From assembly GCA_021442505.1 (NCBI GenBank), contig JABUTC010000034.1, positions 17,930 to 24,029 on the forward strand: 6,100 nucleotides of DNA. Reading direction: 5' to 3'. Every line of letters starts with the position of its first letter. The first letter of the stretch is position 1. A program made the position numbers and the translations under genes. The stretch comes from Mogibacterium sp. GTDB taxonomy: Bacteria; Bacillota; Clostridia; Peptostreptococcales; Anaerovoracaceae. The notes beneath the pieces were generated by a model. It made no database searches. It saw only the letters and a program-made list of their open reading frames with translations, and was not told where the DNA came from. Positions 1 through 5,538 of the stretch are shown here, piece after piece.

Positions 1-805
1 CACTGACGATTCCCTGTGTTGCGGTTCCGCCAAGCTGTCCGAGAGGATTTCCGATAGCAACCGTCATATCTCCGACTGCGAGCTTGCTGCTGTCTCCGAG
101 TGTAACTGCCTTCAGACCTGTTGCGTTGATCTTGATTACCGCAATGTCGTTATCAGGGTCGGAGCCTACGATTGAAGCAGTGTGGTTCTTGCCGTTTCGC
201 AGTGTAACCTTGACTGAGGTTGAGCCCTCGACTACATGATAATTTGTAACGATGTAACCCTTCTCGTTTACGATGACACCGCTTCCTGCACCTTCAACAA
301 CCTGAGTCTGTCCGAACATATTTGCCTCGACTCCGGATGTTGTAATTTCGACAACCGAATCCTGATTTAAAGCAATGATTTCAGCGATGGTCAGTTTGCT
401 GCCTGTCGCTTTCTCAAGCGAATTCGTGCTGAGGTTATTGTAGCTTCGAGCGGCGCCTACCATTTTGACAGCGACAAAAGAACTTATCGCAGAGCTAAAA
501 ATCATTACAACTATGATTGCGATTGCAAAGAAGCGTTTGGTGACATACGGCGTGCTGTCCTTTGGCTTCTTTTCTTTCTTCTCGAGGAAGTCGTCCGGAT
601 TGCCGAACTTCCAGTCGTCGAAACCAATCTCCGAATCTGAATCGCCCGGAGGCGGTGTTGGTTCAGGATTCTTGATCACCTGGCTTGGGTGGATTATTGT
701 CACCTCGTCGTTATCGATGATGCCTTCACCGGTATATAATTTCTCGTTATCGTCCATAATGCGGCCCTCCCCGGCCTGTATTTCTGATGGAGTATATTTC
801 TCCAT
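1..805 (-). CDS. htrA: Membrane-anchored HtrA/DegP-type serine protease (N-terminal part, 3' end outside window)
   Basis: This is a trypsin-like protease of the HtrA/DegP family, which degrades or refolds damaged extracytoplasmic proteins. The 268 visible codons encode an acidic, proline-containing cytoplasmic segment (residues 1-90), one membrane helix (about 92-113, after TKR) and the start of the protease domain facing outward. The catalytic His is seen in TNYHVVEG (His190) and the catalytic Asp in DPDNDIAVIKI (Asp220). GAGSGVIV (172-179) and VAIGNPLG (249-256) are typical family blocks. The GNSGGPL serine motif and the PDZ domain would lie beyond base 1, so activity cannot be confirmed here. 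The start at 805 is the most upstream ATG after an in-frame TAA, but has only a weak AGG before it. An in-frame ATG at 757 (Met17) has a GGGGAGGG sequence 7 bases upstream and could be the real start. It is transcribed divergently from the DUF1934 gene. Confidence 0.93.
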   Translation of the reverse strand, partial: MEKYTPSEIQAGEGRIMDDNEKLYTGEGIIDNDEVTIIHPSQVIKNPEPTPPPGDSDSEIGFDDWKFGNPDDFLEKKEKKPKDSTPYVTKRFFAIAIIVVMIFSSAISSFVAVKMVGAARSYNNLSTNSLEKATGSKLTIAEIIALNQDSVVEITTSGVEANMFGQTQVVEGAGSGVIVNEKGYIVTNYHVVEGSTSVKVTLRNGKNHTASIVGSDPDNDIAVIKINATGLKAVTLGDSSKLAVGDMTVAIGNPLGQLGGTATQGIVS

Positions 806-826
806 AATGCCTATTGTGTATTAATT

Positions 827-855
827 ATTATATTAATACTTTATGACGAATTTGT
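827..855 (-). promoter_or_regulatory. Possible promoter of the HtrA-type gene
   Basis: Read on the minus strand, a perfect TATAAT (827-832) lies 21 bases upstream of the ATG at 805. The matching -35 area (around 850-855, ACAAAT) is a poor match to TTGACA. The region is very AT-rich, so a TATAAT by chance is likely enough that this is only a candidate. Confidence 0.35.
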
Positions 856-926
856 GTATGCTATGCGTTGGTATTAAGTAATGAAATTTCTCGAAAAAAA
901 CACCATATTTAGTAATTTTCATATTT

Positions 927-952
927 TATAATAAAACAAAAAGGATTATAAT
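927..952 (+). promoter_or_regulatory. Possible promoter(s) of the DUF1934-DUF1846 pair
   Basis: Two perfect TATAAT hexamers occur, at 927-932 and 947-952, both just upstream of the ATG at 962. Neither has a good TTGACA-like -35 at the usual spacing. Use of the first would give a leader of roughly 20-25 bases containing AAGGA (941-945). Use of the second would put the transcription start almost at the ATG, giving a nearly leaderless mRNA. Confidence 0.35.
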
Positions 953-961
953 AAGCGAGTT

Positions 962-1435
962 ATGAAAAAGAATGTAACTTTGAAAATCATCAGCAAACAA
1001 TATGTCGAGAATCTCGAGCCGAGCGGTGAGGCTTTCAGGAGAAATCTTGAACTTGAGGATTCGATTGAGATTATGACGGAGGGCACTCTTTACTCGAAAA
1101 ACGATGCGACATATATCGCATATGACGAGATTGAGGAGAGCGGACTCCAGAATACCAAGACGCTTCTCAAGCTTACCGACAAGGCACTGGAGATTCGCAG
1201 ATACGGTGAAGACATGGACGGCAACATGGATATGACTCTGGAGCCGGGCGTTCTCAACATCACCAGATTTAAAGTGCCGCAGTTGGTCAACCTCGACCTT
1301 GAGGTGTATACGAACTCGCTCAAGGATGAGCTCAGCGAGGAAGGCTACGGCAAGATCAGCGTTGATTACAAGATTACATTCGACAGCAGCTATGTAAGGC
1401 GCACCAAGCTGGAGGTTGAAGTACTGCCAAGCTAA
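962..1435 (+). CDS. DUF1934 family protein (YwiB-like beta-barrel)
   Basis: The 157-residue product matches the DUF1934 family, small calycin-like beta-barrel proteins of Firmicutes with no established function. Family features visible are an N-terminal strand ([10 protein letters not shown]), a central [18 protein letters not shown] segment (about 54-71) where the family usually has a Y.E....G...T pattern, and alternating hydrophobic strands up to the C-terminus ([10 protein letters not shown], then RTKLEVEVL). Length is normal for the family, with no signal peptide or membrane helix, so it should be cytoplasmic. The ATG at 962 is the only usable start after an in-frame TAA at 932, but it lacks a well-spaced ribosome binding site: the nearest AAGGA is 16 bases upstream. 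The DUF1846 gene follows after 29 bases with no terminator between, suggesting one operon. The family assignment is from recognised pattern, not from a search. Confidence 0.85.
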   Translation: MKKNVTLKIISKQYVENLEPSGEAFRRNLELEDSIEIMTEGTLYSKNDATYIAYDEIEESGLQNTKTLLKLTDKALEIRRYGEDMDGNMDMTLEPGVLNITRFKVPQLVNLDLEVYTNSLKDELSEEGYGKISVDYKITFDSSYVRRTKLEVEVLPS

Positions 1436-1464
1436 CAGGCGCGCAAAGGAGAAAGGGACACAAA

Positions 1465-2976
1465 ATGCAAAAGAAAGGATTCAGTGCTGAAAAGTACATC
1501 GAGGAACAGTCAAAGTACATTCTTGAGAGAATTGGCAGCGGAAACGAGAGACTGTACCTTGAGTTCGGCGGCAAACTCGTGCAGGACAAGCATGCTATGC
1601 GTGTTTTACCGGGGTTTGATGAGAACGCAAAGATTAAGCTGCTACAATCACTTAAAGATCAGGCCGAAATTATCATGTGTATCTATGCCGGCGATATTAT
1701 CACCAGCAAGACCAGACAGGACTTCGGCATCACTTATGATCTTGAAGTTATGAGACTGATTGATGCATTCAGAAGCTATTCGCTGGATGTAAACTCGGTA
1801 GTCGTAACAAGATACGAGGACAATCCTTCGGTAAATATGTTTATCAATAAGCTTGAAAGAAGGGGAATCAAGACTTACAAGCATATGTACACAAAGGGTT
1901 ACCCGACAGATGTTGACACCATTGTAAGCGAAGAGGGATACGGCGCTAACCCGTACATCGAGGTTACAAAGCCTATCATCGTTGTTACAGGTCCGGGCGG
2001 TGGCTCGGGAAAACTGGCTACTTCACTTTCGCAGGTTTACCACGAGTACAGAAGGGGCAATAAGGCGCGCTATGCAAAGTTTGAGACTTTCCCAATCTGG
2101 AGCATTCCGCTCAAGCACCCTGTAAATATCGCATACGAGGCAGCCACAGCCGACCTCAAGGACGTGAACATGATTGACCCGTTCCACCTCGAGGCTTATG
2201 GCGAGACTGCTGTAAACTACAACAGAGACATTGACGCCTTCCCTGTGCTCAAGAGAATTCTGCACAAGATTACAGGAAGCGACGACGGATACAAGTCGCC
2301 TACAGACATGGGCGTAAACAGAGCTGGTTTTGCAATCGTCGACGACGAGGCCTGCAAAGAGGCGGCAAAGCAGGAGATTATCAGAAGATATCTGATTGCC
2401 GAGTGTTCGTATAAGAAGGGTAAAATCGACGAGTCAATCCTCGAGCGCACCAAGCTCCTCATGGAAGAGGTTAATGCGACACGTTACGACAGAGTTGTCG
2501 TTAAGCCTGCAGAGGACTATGCAGAGCTCAAGAGAAGCGAGGATCCTGAGAATAACGAGAACGTTATAGTAAGTGCTATGGAGCTTCCTGACGGAAGCAT
2601 CGTAACAGGAAGAAGCAGCGAAAATATGGTTGCAACCGCAGCGATGGTTCTCAATGCCATCAAGAAGCTCGCGGGAATTCAGGACGACGCACTCATCATT
2701 TCGCCGACAATCCTGGAGTCGCTCGGAAACACAAAGACAAGAATTTTCCACGACAAGTCAAGCCTGAATCTCGAGGAGGTTATCATGGCTCTGACACTGA
2801 CAAAACTGACAAATCCGCTCGCAGAGCTGGCACTCAGAGAGCTGCCGAACCTCAAGGGATGCATCGCACACTGCACAGCTATCCTGAGCGAGAAGGACGA
2901 GCAGTCGCTTAAGGCTCTCGGAATTGACATCACATCAAATCCGGAATTCTCGAGCAACAACCTGTATTCTAACTAG
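1465..2976 (+). CDS. DUF1846 (UPF0371) family protein
   Basis: The 503-residue product is a full-length member of the DUF1846/UPF0371 family, conserved in Firmicutes and Actinobacteria and without an assigned reaction. Recognised blocks in order are the N-terminal [19 protein letters not shown] (5-23), a glycine-rich P-loop-like GPGGGSGK (176-183) followed by [11 protein letters not shown], the highly conserved [21 protein letters not shown] (218-238), [20 protein letters not shown] (276-295) and the C-terminal [19 protein letters not shown] (472-490). The glycine-rich loop suggests nucleotide or phosphate binding, an inference from its shape. There is no signal peptide or membrane segment, so it is predicted soluble and cytoplasmic. 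The start is supported by AAAGGAG (1445-1451) and a closer AAAGGG (1452-1457). It follows the DUF1934 gene in one transcription unit and is closed by a strong terminator 15 bases after the stop. Confidence 0.95.
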   Translation: MQKKGFSAEKYIEEQSKYILERIGSGNERLYLEFGGKLVQDKHAMRVLPGFDENAKIKLLQSLKDQAEIIMCIYAGDIITSKTRQDFGITYDLEVMRLIDAFRSYSLDVNSVVVTRYEDNPSVNMFINKLERRGIKTYKHMYTKGYPTDVDTIVSEEGYGANPYIEVTKPIIVVTGPGGGSGKLATSLSQVYHEYRRGNKARYAKFETFPIWSIPLKHPVNIAYEAATADLKDVNMIDPFHLEAYGETAVNYNRDIDAFPVLKRILHKITGSDDGYKSPTDMGVNRAGFAIVDDEACKEAAKQEIIRRYLIAECSYKKGKIDESILERTKLLMEEVNATRYDRVVVKPAEDYAELKRSEDPENNENVIVSAMELPDGSIVTGRSSENMVATAAMVLNAIKKLAGIQDDALIISPTILESLGNTKTRIFHDKSSLNLEEVIMALTLTKLTNPLAELALRELPNLKGCIAHCTAILSEKDEQSLKALGIDITSNPEFSSNNLYSN

Positions 2977-2991
2977 AAGATATTTTACGAA

Positions 2992-3018
2992 GGGGCTCGG
3001 GCGGCGAGCCCCTTTTTT
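2992..3018 (+). terminator. Intrinsic terminator after the DUF1846 gene
   Basis: A perfect 8-bp stem GGGGCTCG (2992-2999) / CGAGCCCC (3005-3012) with loop GGCGG is followed by six T (3013-3018). Two preceding A residues can extend the stem into the T run. It separates the DUF1934-DUF1846 unit from the hydrolase-transporter pair. Confidence 0.95.
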
Positions 3019-3044
3019 ACACCTGAAGCACGAGAGGTAATACT

Positions 3045-4208
3045 ATGATAGTTCACGAGTACATAAGAAACTCACATCAGACCTTTGCGGAGAAACCATT
3101 CAACGACATAGACAGCATGGTGCTCACGCAGGTTCTGTATGCGAAAATCGAGGCGCAGCTCGACGCGAAAGGCATCGACCGCACGAATCCGGGACTGAGC
3201 ATAAGAGACTATTTTTACGCGGAGTATTTCGATGATATGTTCAACGACGGCATTGCGGACGAGGAGAACCTGCAACTGTATGCAATCATTTCGGCGAGCA
3301 GAAGATACAGAGATATAAAGATAAAACATGTCGCTGCGATTTCGGACCCTGTCGAGGAGCTTCAGTTCGCGGCAGCAACTTTTGAGATTGACGAGCAGAC
3401 AGACTATGTGTGCTTCAGAGGAACTGACGGAAGCATGTTCGGCTGGAAGGAAGACCTGAAAATGGCTTTTAACGAGGAGATACCTTCGCAGGCCTCAGCT
3501 GTCAGATATCTGAACAAGCACTACGGGGAAAAGGCAGACTCTCCTGCCACAAAGCTCATACTCGGAGGTCACTCGAAGGGCGGCAACCTCGCGGTGTACG
3601 CGTCTTTTATGGCTGATGATACTGTCAGAAGCAAGCTTGTTGAGGTACACAGTTTCGACGGACCGGGGTTCAAGAACACGGTAATAGAGAGGTTCAACGA
3701 AATCGGAAGCGCCTGCGAGATTGTACAGTACGTTCCTCAGACTTCGATAGTCGGTATGATGCTTGCAAGCACGGGTGAAAGAGTCGTTGTTAAGAGTAAG
3801 GCATCGGGCATCAACCAGCACGCAGCTTTTACCTGGGAGATTGAAAACGACGAGTTCGTAAAACTCGAAAAAACGGACAGCCAGAGCCTGTTCTTTGACA
3901 GGACAATCTCCGACTGGATTATGAAGGCGAGCGAGGATGAGAGAGAACAGTTCGTCGAAGTATTATTCGACCTTGTGAGAGAGTGCGGGGTTGAGACGGT
4001 TAACGACCTGAAGGAGCTTCCGGCAAGCAAGTACATGGAAGTTTACAAGATCTACACGAAGCTCGACGCGGAGAACAAAGCGATAGTAAGCGAAATGTTC
4101 CAGTCTCTGTTTAAGTCCGCAGTATGGGCGGCATTTCCGGAGAAACTGAGAACGGAAAATTCGGAGAAGTTATGGAGTTCCGATAAGAAATCCAAGAAGG
4201 AAAAATAA
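3045..4208 (+). CDS. DUF2974 (Mbeg1-like) alpha/beta-hydrolase, lipase-like
   Basis: The 387-residue product belongs to the DUF2974/Mbeg1-like group, alpha/beta-hydrolase-fold proteins related in pattern to class 3 lipases; substrates are not established. Visible landmarks are FRGTD (124-128), the oxyanion-loop-type motif of lipases, then GWKEDLKMAF (133-142), the nucleophile elbow GGHSKGGNLAVYA (174-186) with Ser177 as likely nucleophile, FDGPGF (204-209), and His259 in INQHAAFTW as a likely catalytic histidine. The C-terminal 120 residues are helical and charged, ending in a lysine-rich tail (KKSKKEK). No signal peptide is visible, so it is predicted cytoplasmic. The ATG is supported by GAGAGG (3032-3037) 7 bases upstream. 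Its stop codon overlaps the start of the following transporter gene by one base (TAATG), suggesting translational coupling. No clear promoter was seen in the 26 bases after the preceding terminator. Confidence 0.9.
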   Translation: MIVHEYIRNSHQTFAEKPFNDIDSMVLTQVLYAKIEAQLDAKGIDRTNPGLSIRDYFYAEYFDDMFNDGIADEENLQLYAIISASRRYRDIKIKHVAAISDPVEELQFAAATFEIDEQTDYVCFRGTDGSMFGWKEDLKMAFNEEIPSQASAVRYLNKHYGEKADSPATKLILGGHSKGGNLAVYASFMADDTVRSKLVEVHSFDGPGFKNTVIERFNEIGSACEIVQYVPQTSIVGMMLASTGERVVVKSKASGINQHAAFTWEIENDEFVKLEKTDSQSLFFDRTISDWIMKASEDEREQFVEVLFDLVRECGVETVNDLKELPASKYMEVYKIYTKLDAENKAIVSEMFQSLFKSAVWAAFPEKLRTENSEKLWSSDKKSKKEK

Positions 4209-5107
4209 TGAAGAAAGTTATCACTTTTGTAGTAGCCACAGCCTTTCTCTTTGGAACCATGGAGGTTGCACTCAAGATTGGCGGAGCGAGTTTCGATGCG
4301 CTGCAGCTGACCTTTCTGAGGTTCATCATCGGAGGTCTGGTGCTCGCACCGTTTGCGTTAAAAGAATATAAAGATATGTATATCTCGGAGGGAAAGCGGA
4401 TAAGCCGGGAGGATTTTATCTGGGTCTTCCTGGTTGGCGTAATGTGCATTCCGGTGAGCATGCTCGCATTCCAGATTGGCATTCAGAACTGCAATGCATC
4501 AACGGCGGCATCGATAATCTGTCTGAACTCGGTTTTTACCATGCTGATCGCACACATCTTCACCTCGGAGAAAATGGACATCAACAAGACACTCGCTGTC
4601 TTCATGGGCTTCATCGCACTGTTTTTCATGATGCGTCCCTGGGATGTGCAGGAGGGAAACACTCCTTTTGGCCTTCTAATGATGCTTATCGCTTCTCTGG
4701 CATTTGCGTCATACACGGTTATGGGAAAAAGAACGGTCGCAAGGGTCGGGGTTTTCACACAGACCTCGCTGAGTTTTATACTCGGCTCGGGCATTCTGCT
4801 GATAATAATGATTCTCACAGGAAGGCCGATTGTTGCAGGCGTGGCGCAGCATCCGCTTATGATTGCCTACGTTGGAATCCTGGTTACGGGATTCGGGTAT
4901 CTTATGTACTTTCTTGCGATTAAAGCATCGAATGCAACAACGGGCTCTCTGGTGTTTTTCATTAAGCCGGCCATAGCTCCGCTGATTGCGATAGCGGTTC
5001 TCGGAGAGCATATTATGTGGAATACGGTTGTCGGAATATTGCTGCTTCTTGGTGCCTCACTTATTACTTTAATAAAACCTGTAAAAATCGAAAAAAAGGC
5101 TAAATAG
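4208..5107 (+). CDS. EamA/DMT-superfamily transporter (ten-helix permease)
   Basis: This 299-residue inner-membrane protein is of the drug/metabolite transporter superfamily, with the usual length and two tandem EamA repeats. About ten hydrophobic helices can be followed, from residues 3-20 to 270-288. Repeat one includes LTFLRFIIGGLVLAPFALKE (34-53) and NASTAASIICLNSVFTMLIAHIFTSEKM (96-123). Repeat two includes SLAFASYTVMGKR and the typical ATTGSLVFFIKPAIAPLIAIAVLGE (243-267). The protein ends in a basic tail (KIEKKAK), consistent with a cytoplasmic C-terminus. Members export or import amino acids, nucleotides or other small molecules; the substrate cannot be predicted here. The start overlaps the upstream stop by one base, with AAGAAGGA just upstream inside the previous gene. 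No intrinsic terminator is visible after the stop, so read-through into the downstream riboswitch region is possible. Confidence 0.95.
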   Translation: MKKVITFVVATAFLFGTMEVALKIGGASFDALQLTFLRFIIGGLVLAPFALKEYKDMYISEGKRISREDFIWVFLVGVMCIPVSMLAFQIGIQNCNASTAASIICLNSVFTMLIAHIFTSEKMDINKTLAVFMGFIALFFMMRPWDVQEGNTPFGLLMMLIASLAFASYTVMGKRTVARVGVFTQTSLSFILGSGILLIIMILTGRPIVAGVAQHPLMIAYVGILVTGFGYLMYFLAIKASNATTGSLVFFIKPAIAPLIAIAVLGEHIMWNTVVGILLLLGASLITLIKPVKIEKKAK

Positions 5108-5111
5108 ACAC

Positions 5112-5138
5112 TTGAAATTTATAAAAACGTGTGATAAT
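5112..5138 (+). promoter_or_regulatory. Possible promoter of the c-di-GMP riboswitch transcript
   Basis: TTGAAA (5112-5117) is followed after 15 bases by GATAAT (5133-5138), preceded by TGTG that may act as an extended -10. A start near 5145 would place the 5' end about 20 bases ahead of the aptamer, a sensible leader. The spacer is shorter than the optimal 17 bases, so confidence is moderate. Confidence 0.5.
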
Positions 5139-5164
5139 TTTATTGCAGTAAGGACCGATAATCT

Positions 5165-5239
5165 TTCTGGCAAAGCTACAGCGATGTAGTGACGCAAAGC
5201 TAAAGGGGCTGTCTTGAGATAGCCAGCCAGTTGCCCGAG
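5165..5239 (+). ncRNA. Cyclic di-GMP-I riboswitch aptamer (GEMM-I)
   Basis: The segment carries the GEMM-I consensus in order: GGCAAAG (5169-5175), a hairpin CTACA/TGTAG closed by a GCGA tetraloop (5176-5189), the invariant GACGCAAAGC (5191-5200), AAAGG, a second hairpin GGCTGTC/GATAGCC (5207-5213/5218-5224), and the closing CCAGTTGCC (5227-5235). GGCAA (5169-5173) pairs with TTGCC (5231-5235) to close the structure. The GNRA loop fits the known tetraloop-receptor docking of this class. Aligned by eye to the Vibrio Vc2 aptamer, the ligand-contacting positions G20, A47 and C92 correspond to G5170, A5197 and C5234, all conserved. The G at position 20 points to c-di-GMP rather than the cGAMP-preferring variant, which has A. 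It lies on the same strand as, and 300 bases upstream of, a receiver-GGDEF gene. Which way it switches cannot be read from the sequence. Confidence 0.93.
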
Positions 5240-5248
5240 TTTTCTCGG
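5235..5248 (+). other. Hairpin competing with aptamer closure
   Basis: CCGAG (5235-5239) and CTCGG (5244-5248) form a perfect 5-bp stem with a TTTT loop. Its 5' strand starts on C5235, the last base of the aptamer closing helix, and takes bases 5237-5239 that could extend that helix. It is followed by A residues, not T, so it is not a terminator on this strand. It could be the link that transmits ligand binding downstream. Confidence 0.5.
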
Positions 5249-5428
5249 AAAAAAGAGGGAAACCTCAGAAAGCAATGGGACACCATAGCCAATGGCGATC
5301 TTAGTGAAGTCGCAGTTGACGAAACCTTCTATACGCCGATGCTTGCTTTTACAATTCTACTAAATTGTCAGCAGCGATTGCACGAGCGCAACAGAAATGA
5401 TTATAACTGCGAGAGCAGTACCTTATAG
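5249..5428 (+). ncRNA. Unidentified structured RNA segment between riboswitch aptamer and terminator
   Basis: This 180-base stretch has no convincing protein gene but is rich in potential helices. Seen by eye are GAGG-GAAA-CCTC (5255-5266), ATGG-GACA-CCAT (5275-5286), GCGA/TCGC with inner CTT-AGTG-AAG (5295-5313), ACAATT/AATTGT (5351-5368), TTGC/GCAA (5378-5391) and ACTGC-GAGA-GCAGT (5406-5419), the last extendable by TATAA/TTATA. A 7-bp long-range helix AAAGCAA (5269-5275) / TTGCTTT (5343-5349) would enclose a multi-branched domain. Two of the loops are GNRA tetraloops. It was not recognised as any riboswitch, ribozyme or housekeeping RNA class checked by memory. It could be an extended expression platform, a second aptamer in tandem, or the body of a riboswitch-controlled small RNA. 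The structure is a manual fold and needs comparative support. Confidence 0.5.
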
Positions 5429-5457
5429 AAAACTCCTGCCGAAAGGCGGGAGTTTTT
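5429..5457 (+). terminator. Intrinsic terminator at the end of the riboswitch transcript
   Basis: ACTCCTGCC (5432-5440) pairs with GGCGGGAGT (5445-5453) around a GAAA tetraloop, with one G-T wobble, and flanking A/T pairs extend it to about 12 bp. A T run (5453-5457, then ATT) follows. It may be the switch-controlled terminator of the GEMM-I leader or a constitutive end of a stand-alone RNA. No obvious antiterminator sequence complementary to its 5' arm was found upstream. Confidence 0.93.
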
Positions 5458-5482
5458 ATTTGCTTTCGGAATTCTAAATAAC

Positions 5483-5510
5483 TTGACTTTTCAACAAAAA
5501 GAAAGACAAT
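5483..5510 (+). promoter_or_regulatory. Possible independent promoter of the receiver-GGDEF gene
   Basis: TTGACT (5483-5488) is followed after 16 bases by GACAAT (5505-5510), between the terminator and the ribosome binding site. The -35 is a good match and the -10 is fair (4 of 6). If used, transcription would start around 5517, bypassing the riboswitch. Confidence 0.4.
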
Positions 5511-5538
5511 TAACTTGAGGGGGTGCGGAGGAAAAGTC

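Noticed and set aside
465..824. Plus-strand 119-codon open frame opposite the HtrA gene
   Set aside because: It lies antisense to a gene with clear protease motifs and membrane anchor, and its product looks like the reverse reading of low-complexity acidic codons.
883..890. Palindrome GAAATTTC in the divergent intergenic region as an operator
   Set aside because: An 8-base palindrome in very AT-rich DNA is expected by chance, and no second copy or longer symmetry supports a binding site.
4444..4923. 159-codon open frame in another frame inside the transporter gene
   Set aside because: It is a shadow of the EamA permease, whose motifs and helices are unmistakable; the alternative product has no family pattern.
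5108..5132. ACAC/GTGT pairing after the transporter gene as a terminator
   Set aside because: Only four base pairs with a 17-base loop; far too weak, and it overlaps the promoter-like sequence.
5231..5428. A 65-codon open frame beginning at TTG within the aptamer
   Set aside because: The TTG is part of the conserved TTGCC of the riboswitch, there is no ribosome binding site, the product resembles no family, and the region is better explained as structured RNA. A small peptide cannot be fully excluded.
5249..5428. Tandem second GEMM-I aptamer, hammerhead ribozyme, RNase P or group I intron in the post-aptamer segment
   Set aside because: No second GACGCAAAGC block was found; CGAAAC at 5319-5324 lacks the CUGANGA partner of a hammerhead; the conserved RNase P and group I core sequences are absent and the segment is too short.
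5398..5478. Short open frame from ATG 5398 (MIITARAVPY...) reading through the terminator
   Set aside because: No ribosome binding site, and the frame runs through a strong terminator hairpin, so it would not normally be transcribed whole.
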